In this document: piece after piece, positions 58,070 through 64,000 of the stretch
Layout: the number at the start of each line of letters is the position of its first letter
How positions within the stretch are numbered: the first letter of the stretch is position 1
Notes under the pieces: model-generated
Told to the model about the DNA's origin: nothing
What the model saw: the letters and a program-made list of their open reading frames with translations, nothing else
The model's database searches: none
Position numbers and translations under genes: made by a program
Source: Curvularia sp. ZM96
Taxonomy: Eukaryota > Ascomycota > Dothideomycetes > Pleosporales > Pleosporaceae
Assembly: GCA_022457065.1 (NCBI GenBank)
Contig: JAJGBQ010000002.1
Location: 3,658,001-3,722,000, forward strand
Reading direction: 5' to 3'
Length of the DNA stretch: 64,000 bases

Positions 58070-60221
58070 TCATGGCAGGCCAATGGCCCGCTTCGACTTG
58101 TCGTATACGACATAGGTAATCGACACAGCTGGAACCACTTTGAGAAGGTTTGGTGTGAGACCCTTGAACAGGCCCCTCACACCCTCGCCAGCAATTGTCT
58201 GCCTCGTCACGTCCATGATGCCAGTGTAAGTCCTGGGATGCAGTACCGTGCCTTGGCTCTGTAACCGTGTCCGGAGGAGGTTGAGCGGGTACACGGCACT
58301 GGCTCCAAATGCACCAGAGAATCCGCCAATAGCTGCCGTCATGAAGCCACCAGGTTCTGCGTCCTGCTCGTGGCACCCAAGTCGCTTCGCGTTGCGCCGG
58401 GCCACGTAGCGCTTGAGATACTCAAACGTACCCAAGTCAAGTGCTGCATAGGGAAAAATGCCAACAATGCCCATAGGCAATCCTCGGTAATATGCGGCAA
58501 TGCCTCCTGTATTCCACATCTTCTTTGCGGTCGCAAAGATCAGGCGGTTGCCGTGTAAACCACCAGAGACAGTTTCACACTGCATGCGGCTGCACAGGGT
58601 TAGTTGGGTGTAGCATCTAGAAACAAACTTTACCTACAATTTCAGTGTGTCAATGGGATAGACGGCGAACTGTGAGACCATTCCTACGCTTCTTTAGCAC
58701 TCGCATCCACAAAACAGATCTGTGCCACGTACCAGCTAGACCTCCTGCCACAAACTTCGACCAAGAGTGTATAATTGCAGGGTCGTTGTGACCTTCAATC
58801 TTAGCAAAGATGCGTTTCGCAGCCTGAGCATGTTAGAAGCGTGCTGTATCTACCCCCAAGTGTACTTGCCTCGTAAGAACCAAATTTGATAGCTGATTCT
58901 GGCATCACCTTGATCACGTTCAAGCCGTTGCCTGGCACCCTTGTCAGTCTGAACCAGCCCAACACTGAAAACAGCGTGAACACTGAAAATAGCAAAACAC
59001 TCACCAGCATAGAGACTGCGCATGCCGCCAGCCTGCCATAGCTCTTTGGTGGCGGTCGCAAGTGGTCTCCAGGCGTTCATGGCAGCCCGGATAATGTTGC
59101 CATGCTTCGCCGCGACAACAGCTTCCTCCGCCACACTCGTCTGTGCTATGAGGTAGACTTTCAAACGATCGAGGGGTGCAGTAGAGGTGCGAGAAACAAT
59201 GCCTGCGATGCCTCCCGCCACGAAATAGCCTGGATTGGGAACACAAGCAATCAGCATGGTTCCTAAGCTCTCTATGAGTCCTGCCCGTATCTCTTCGAGA
59301 GAAGACGTAGTCTTCTCCCCATCAGACCGTGGCGGGAGGGTACCTTGGAAGGCAAGCGCCGAGTTGGAAGCTGATCCTCCATCGAGCGGCGCGTGATGTT
59401 CTGGTGGAAGGGGTTTGTAGGGCGGAGTGTGCGCTACAAGGAAAAGGGAACCAAATAGAAAACGAAGAAAACGCTGTGCAGTACCTAGGCCTTGGATTGT
59501 GTCGTCACTTATGAGCACATCTCCCTCCTGGTTTACTTTTGTCGTTGCAGAAAAGTAGGACATTACCGCGCCTAGTGACGGTGCACTGGCAGGAATGAAT
59601 AAGAGAAAGTCTCTTTGAGGCAGTCAGCACTGTCGTGTAAGTGTTCAAAAATAAAGTGCCAGGCCTTCCGCAAACACATGTCCAATTACGTACCGCCATT
59701 CTTCAAAACTGATCACTCCGTCATTATTCGTATCGACTTCGGCGAAGAATTTTTCGAGGCTGCTGTTGGGGACCGTGAGACCTGCAGTCCTTAAAGCAGA
59801 GCGCAGCTCTTCCCTGGATATCTTTCCGTCGTGGTTGTAGTCGATGCTCTGGAAGAGGCGGAGGAGTTCCTTTTCGGTCTCGTGCACAAAGGTACGAAAC
59901 TCTGGAGAGCCAAATGTCAGCAGGGCGCGACAATTGAGTAGACACGTATAAAACCACCCCACCGTTGTACGAGATTCTCCCATTTCCGTCTGTATCGACA
60001 GCCTCCATCACCTCATCCAGCAGCTGGTCCGCATTTTTTAAGGCTACAGTGTCCTGTTAGCGCAGCAACCAATGTGAGGCGTGTGTATCCTTACGATGAT
60101 CCAGCTTGCGCAGGCCTTTTTTGAGGCCCGTAAGGTCGAGGTGGCCCTGTTTGCGCGTGTCGAGCGTCGACCATAGTTTATCCACCCTGGCGTCGGTAAC
60201 GCTTGCGCTTTGTGTGTCCAT
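58070..60221 (-). CDS. SAL1: EF-hand mitochondrial carrier, ATP-Mg/Pi type (Sal1/SCaMC)
   Basis: Calcium-regulated inner-membrane carrier of 580 aa exchanging ATP-Mg for phosphate in known members. Exons: 60221-60095, 60043-59963, 59901-59694, 59612-59005, 58931-58870, 58823-58733, 58683-58638 and 58589-58070; intron 58869-58824 has a GC donor (GAG|GCAAGT). EF-hands: DTDGNGRISYNEF, DYNHDGKISREEL and DTNNDGVISFEEW, plus a degenerate first one. WRDFLLFIPA links to three carrier repeats with PLDRLKVY, PIDTLKF-RMQ and PLNLLRTRLQ, and the blocks GLNVIKVMPESAIKF-x-SYEAAK and GIFPYAALDLGTFEYLKR. A 51-bp in-frame stretch at 59485-59435 has GT/AG borders and a T-rich 3' end and might be an extra intron. 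Confidence 0.9.
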
Positions 60222-60785
60222 TGTCGTCCTCCTATCTTCGGTCTATCATGGCTGAGGTCGCGACACGCGAGGGAGGGGCGGCTACGGATACCGGGACGAG
60301 GCAGAATACGGGTAGAATGGCTGGCAGATAGGATATAAGCTCGTAGGGATTCAGACGTGGGGTATGAGGTCAGTCGAAAGCTTGGAGCGGCGGGCTGAAA
60401 GAGGCTAGCCTGAGATGCACACCGAGGGAAGCTGCCACTACGACAGCGGCATTCGCTTGCCCTATGATTGGGCAGGCCCAGGCAACTACCGCTACTTCCG
60501 ACCCTTTCTGTGCTTTCCAACATACAGTAACTCTGGATTTTATCCACAGCCTTACTAGCCATCGCTTGTACAAGTTGCAGTCCGCTTTTGCATGTCAATA
60601 CTACGTGTCTCCTTTATATTATTGCACCAACCTGAGGCTTCATCAGACCGCCAGCTAGAGACGATTCCTCACCTGTGACACAGATCAAACAACCTGAAAA
60701 AGAGAAGCATAGATAGCAATCGTCACATAGTTGGCACTCTCCATCAAACACTAAAGAACGTGCCACGGAAGAACAGGCGGCCAAC
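60222..60785. promoter_or_regulatory. Divergent promoter, carrier and cyclin C
   Basis: 564 bp between opposed start codons. No gene or strong motif; the frames inside are short or continue from the carrier's upstream side. Confidence 0.45.
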
Positions 60786-61754
60786 ATGTCGTCCAGCTAC
60801 TGGGAATCTACCCAGCGCAAGTTCTGGACTTTCACCAAACAAGACCTAGCTCTTGAGCGGAGGCGGATGGAAGATGCAGAGCGCAATCTCGTCAACCTAT
60901 ATCCTCTTCCGGATCGAAGACATCTCAGCATCTACTTCTCTCACCGTAAGTCCTGTGTAGCAGGCCTGTGACCCAGCTAATACAGACAGAACTATCGAAA
61001 ATGGCTAGGCCCCTAGGCGTCCGGCAACAGGCCTTGGCTACTGCCCAGGTCTATGTACGACGCTTCTACACGAAAGTTGAGATTCGAAGGACGAACCCCG
61101 CGCTGGTGCTTGCCACAGCCTTGTACCTAGCCTGCAAGATGGAGGAATGCCCGCAGCACATTAGGATGGTGCTGGCGGAAGCACGCCACTGCTGGGGTAA
61201 ACATCACAACCAAACGCATATTCAACATGTCTAACCAGGCTACAGATACATCGTTCAACGACATTTCCAAGATTGGTGAATGCGAGTTCTCGCTCATATC
61301 AGAAATGAACTCGCAGCTGATTCTCCACCATCCCTACCGCAGCCTTGCCGAGCTGCAGACGCAATTTCAACTGACACAGGAAGAGAATGCTTTGGCATGG
61401 TCCATCATCAATGACCACTATCTCACTGACCTGCCTCTCCTCCACGCCCCGCACGTGATTGCAATCACCGCAATGTTCCTGGCCGTTGTCTTGAAACCCA
61501 TTGGCTCGCAGGTTAATGCAGCGGGGATGAGCAGCGCATTGCAAACACTTGGCAACGCGCGAGGCGGCCAGGGCATGCAAGCGCGGATCCAGAAGCTGGT
61601 GGACTGGCTCGCAGAGAGCAATGTGGATATTGAAGCTGTTGTTGAGTGCACGCAAGAGCTGATTTCGCTATACGAAGTCTGGGAATCCTATACTGATAAG
61701 ACGTGCAAGGACCAGATTGCGAAGTTCGTCAAGGCTAGGGGCCTGGACAAATAG
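60786..61754 (+). CDS. SSN8: Cyclin C (Ssn8/Srb11), Mediator kinase module
   Basis: Protein of 291 aa that in fungi pairs with Cdk8 (Ssn3) in the Mediator kinase module. Exons: 60786-60945, 60990-61196 and 61246-61754, with introns of 44 and 49 bp; the second uses CTAAC only 12 bases before its AG. MSSSYWESTQRKFWTF is the family start. The cyclin box begins after splicing with HQLSKMARPLGVRQQALATA and contains YLACKMEECPQHIR; the second fold has GECEFSLISEMNSQLILHHP and NDHYLTDLPLLHAPHVIA. The end, ECTQELISLYEVW...KARGLDK, is also typical. Length matches cyclin C. Confidence 0.93.
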
Positions 61755-61906
61755 CAATGTGCCTTTGCGCTCGGTCTCGTTTTTAGGAGTTCGGTGCTTG
61801 GGATCGGATATAGGGTACCATTGGCATTGGAACACGGTCATTGGGTGCAGAGAAGTTTGACGTTCCGTACCCCAGAACATGGGGCGCCAGCTAATCGTGT
61901 TGAGCA

Positions 61907-62125
61907 GTCTGTCCCACAACTAGTGAAACCAGAACATCCATACGAGCTCACCGACGCTGTCAACACAGTAAACAATAAATAACTGTGACAACTACAGCTA
62001 CTTTTGAAAGTAGAATGGTAAGCACTGCGAACACAGCAACTGATCAGTAACTGTGACAACTACAACTACTTTTGAAATTGTAGGCGGCTGCTATTTTCGG
62101 CTTTCACTGGTTATGGGAGAGGCAG
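61907..62125 (+). repeat. Dispersed inverted-repeat element, long copy with internal duplication
   Basis: About 219 bp. Left end TCCCACAACTAGTGAAACC and the reverse complement of the right end, CTCTCCCATAACCAGTGAAA, are imperfect terminal inverted repeats. The interior holds two copies of a unit of about 53 bp (61962-62013 and 62030-62083, both with CTGTGACAACTAC and CTACTTTTGAAA), which accounts for the extra length over the copy at 57597. No coding frame. Confidence 0.75.
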
Positions 62126-63443
62126 TGGCTACATCAACATGGATCGTCTCCTTAACCACCGTTTCCGATGGCTTTGTGTCTTTGAAATAGCGTCAACGGC
62201 GGGCATGGGTAATTCAACTCTCCAAACAGAGCGCAAGCGTGCCCATGTCCATGCGCCACGAAGGCGCAGCAGCGCGCAGCAGCAACCGCTGCCCTGTGCA
62301 ACACAAGGAGGTGCAGGGCCTTGAGAGGTCAAGACTTCTCTGGTGGTCAGCACCCAAAGTAGCGGCAGTCAGCAGGCGTATTACAGGGCGGGCGCTCAGC
62401 GACTAGCCGTAGCCTGCTGCCGCTGCCTTGACATGTGGGTTGACTGCAGGCGCGTCGAGTTGCCGTCGTCGAGAGGGCGGGCAGATGGGCAAATGAGCGT
62501 GTTTCGAGCTTGTAGGGCTCCTTTCATGCACCCAGGCTTGGCCTGTCACAGACATGTTTTGCTTGAGGGGAACGACCGTCGAGGGTGCGATAAAGCAGCA
62601 GCACGATTCACAGCCAACAGTGGGAGCATCGTGGCGATACCCGCATCATGCGAAGATGGAGTGACGGAATGCGCGAACACCCATTGCCAGGACTGGGATA
62701 AGGCCTTGATGGAGGGTGCCGATCACTGGGCGCCCGGGCCGGACAGAACCAAGAGTGAGCGCTATTTTGGTCTCGTGCTGGCGCCCCGGGCGTGTTCGGA
62801 AACACTGGCAGAAGTAAGTGTCTCGCATCGCAGGCCCGTCTGTGTACTGGCCGACGAGGGGGGCACAACGGCGCCGAATTGATGAGAGAGATATCGCAGA
62901 CTTGTCGCCATGAGTTATCAACGGCGCCCTTCTGCCACTGATGGCCATGTCGACATCACAACGCATGGTTGGCATTCCAGAACAGAAGCCGGCCGTCCCG
63001 ACGAGGAAGCGATGTGCGGTGCCCGCCGGCAGGGACTGGGCCGTGACCAGCGGATCCTGGAGCCCCTCAACCACCATGGCGAGCTGGCTGGCTGGCGACA
63101 GGCACAGCCATGGCTTTGCCTTAGCGCTGCAACGACAACGACAAGACGACTGCGGGATGCGCCCTTGGGATGCGGCCGCCCTTGCCGACAGCGCATCGTC
63201 GGGGAGCTCGCAGCGCTGCTAGCTGTTAGCTGCTCGAGACATGCATTCCCCTGGCGACGGTAGGAGTACAGCTACAGGCTCGGAAGAAGCGGTCAGGGCG
63301 CAGGCGCTGGTCGCTGGTCACGCTCGCCAGCTCACGGCCTGGCTGGGCTGGCAACTCTTAGCGCAATGTGTCGCATAATTGTTGTTTGATAATGCGCCGC
63401 TTTTTGGGGCCACGACCGGGGGGTCTGCTGCGCGCGCCCTCGC

Positions 63444-63568
63444 CCACGGCCACGGCCACGGCCATTACCGTCGCCTTGACCTCGACCTCGACCTCGATCT
63501 TGACGCTCGCTACACTCGGGTAGCTCTTGATTGACCATGGACGCTCGCTGCTCGCTGCTCGCTGTTCA
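63444..63568. repeat. GC-rich short tandem repeats
   Basis: Three CCACGG units at about 63444-63464, GACCTC units at 63478-63502, and GCTCGCT units at 63542-63565. Read on the minus strand the first part would encode a Gly-Arg run, but no gene model supports it. Confidence 0.6.
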
Positions 63569-64000
63569 CGCCGCCGGTGTGTAACGCTGGGGGGACGGGC
63601 GACTGGGTTGGGCCGCCCAGCGGCGCTTTCACCCACCCACGACAAAGATGATCCATGCGTCTAGGCGTCTTATTATGGGTCGGCCTCATACTATTGGCCG
63701 TCGACTTTGCCACCACTTGTTAGCGCGAGAGCTAGGGGGCTGGTTAGTCTGACACAGCCCTTCTTCTCTCCAGCCCACCCGCTGTTCTTGCTCCTCGCAT
63801 TTTGCATCCGCCCTCCCCCCATTCTTGTCAGCCTCACATCGCAATATCCATAGTTAATACTCCTCGCTCCTGCACCTCGACCGAACATCTCCTGCTGCAT
63901 CTCCGCACCTCTGCCATACCATCTCCGAGCTAATCCTCTTTGTCCTACCATTGTCGTGGTCGAGCTCCCTGGATTACCATCACAATCAGCCCCTCACCCA

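Larger units (their letters stand above)
61755..64000. other. Gene-free right end, possible promoter of a gene beyond
   Basis: No convincing gene. Contains the repeat at 61907-62125, then GC-rich DNA with tandem hexamers and heptamers (63444-63568). The last 230 bp on the plus strand are C/T-rich, like a fungal 5' leader, hinting at a gene starting past the edge. Confidence 0.5.

Overview
The window looks like nuclear DNA of a filamentous ascomycete, most likely a Dothideomycete close to Pleosporales. That placement is inference from gene content and style, not a database match. Signs of a fungus are many short introns (about 44 to 190 bp) with GT...CTAAC/CTGAC...AG signals, tRNA genes with introns and long variable arms, a Zn2Cys6 regulator, a PDR-type ABC transporter, a secreted GH62 arabinofuranosidase and a multicopper oxidase. 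Gene models were assembled by eye from splice signals, frame continuity and family motifs; nothing was searched or computed with software.

Layout. 1-8390 is gene-poor, with one unrecognised membrane-anchored protein (3501-4920). 8391-16280 is a divergent pair: a Zn2Cys6 transcription factor and a full-length PDR/ABCG transporter, whose shared promoter carries three TCCGG motifs. 16866-20979 holds a verprolin/WIP homologue, a mitochondrial membrane protein, a tRNA-Ser(GCT) and a Tma17-like proteasome-assembly chaperone. 20980-24363 is a 3.4-kb stretch without a convincing gene. 24364-33604 holds a GH62 enzyme, a membrane-anchored haem-oxygenase-like (HDO) protein, an NPPY methyltransferase, a secreted acid phosphatase and a membrane-anchored multicopper oxidase. 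33887-44076 is mostly housekeeping: a mitochondrial protein, a methyltransferase, a GST-like protein, a mitochondrial S-adenosylmethionine carrier, a tRNA-Leu(AAG) and the Golgi Rab exchange factor Ric1. 45338-61754 holds a fungal regulator-like protein, an I78-type inhibitor-like small protein, the DNA polymerase epsilon subunit Dpb4, an unknown nuclear-looking protein, a SUZ-domain protein, a RING/TRAF protein, a Syn8-like SNARE, an EF-hand mitochondrial ATP-Mg/Pi carrier and cyclin C. 61755-64000 has no gene and may be the upstream region of a gene beyond the edge.

Many genes sit in divergent pairs over 0.25 to 0.7 kb and converge with short 3' gaps. The most plausible functional unit is the regulator plus efflux pump at 8.4-16.3 kb. 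The most interesting non-genic signal is a small dispersed element with imperfect terminal inverted repeats, present as one truncated and two fuller copies (35.9, 57.6 and 61.9 kb). Two introns use GC-AG borders, which would make standard gene callers break those genes.
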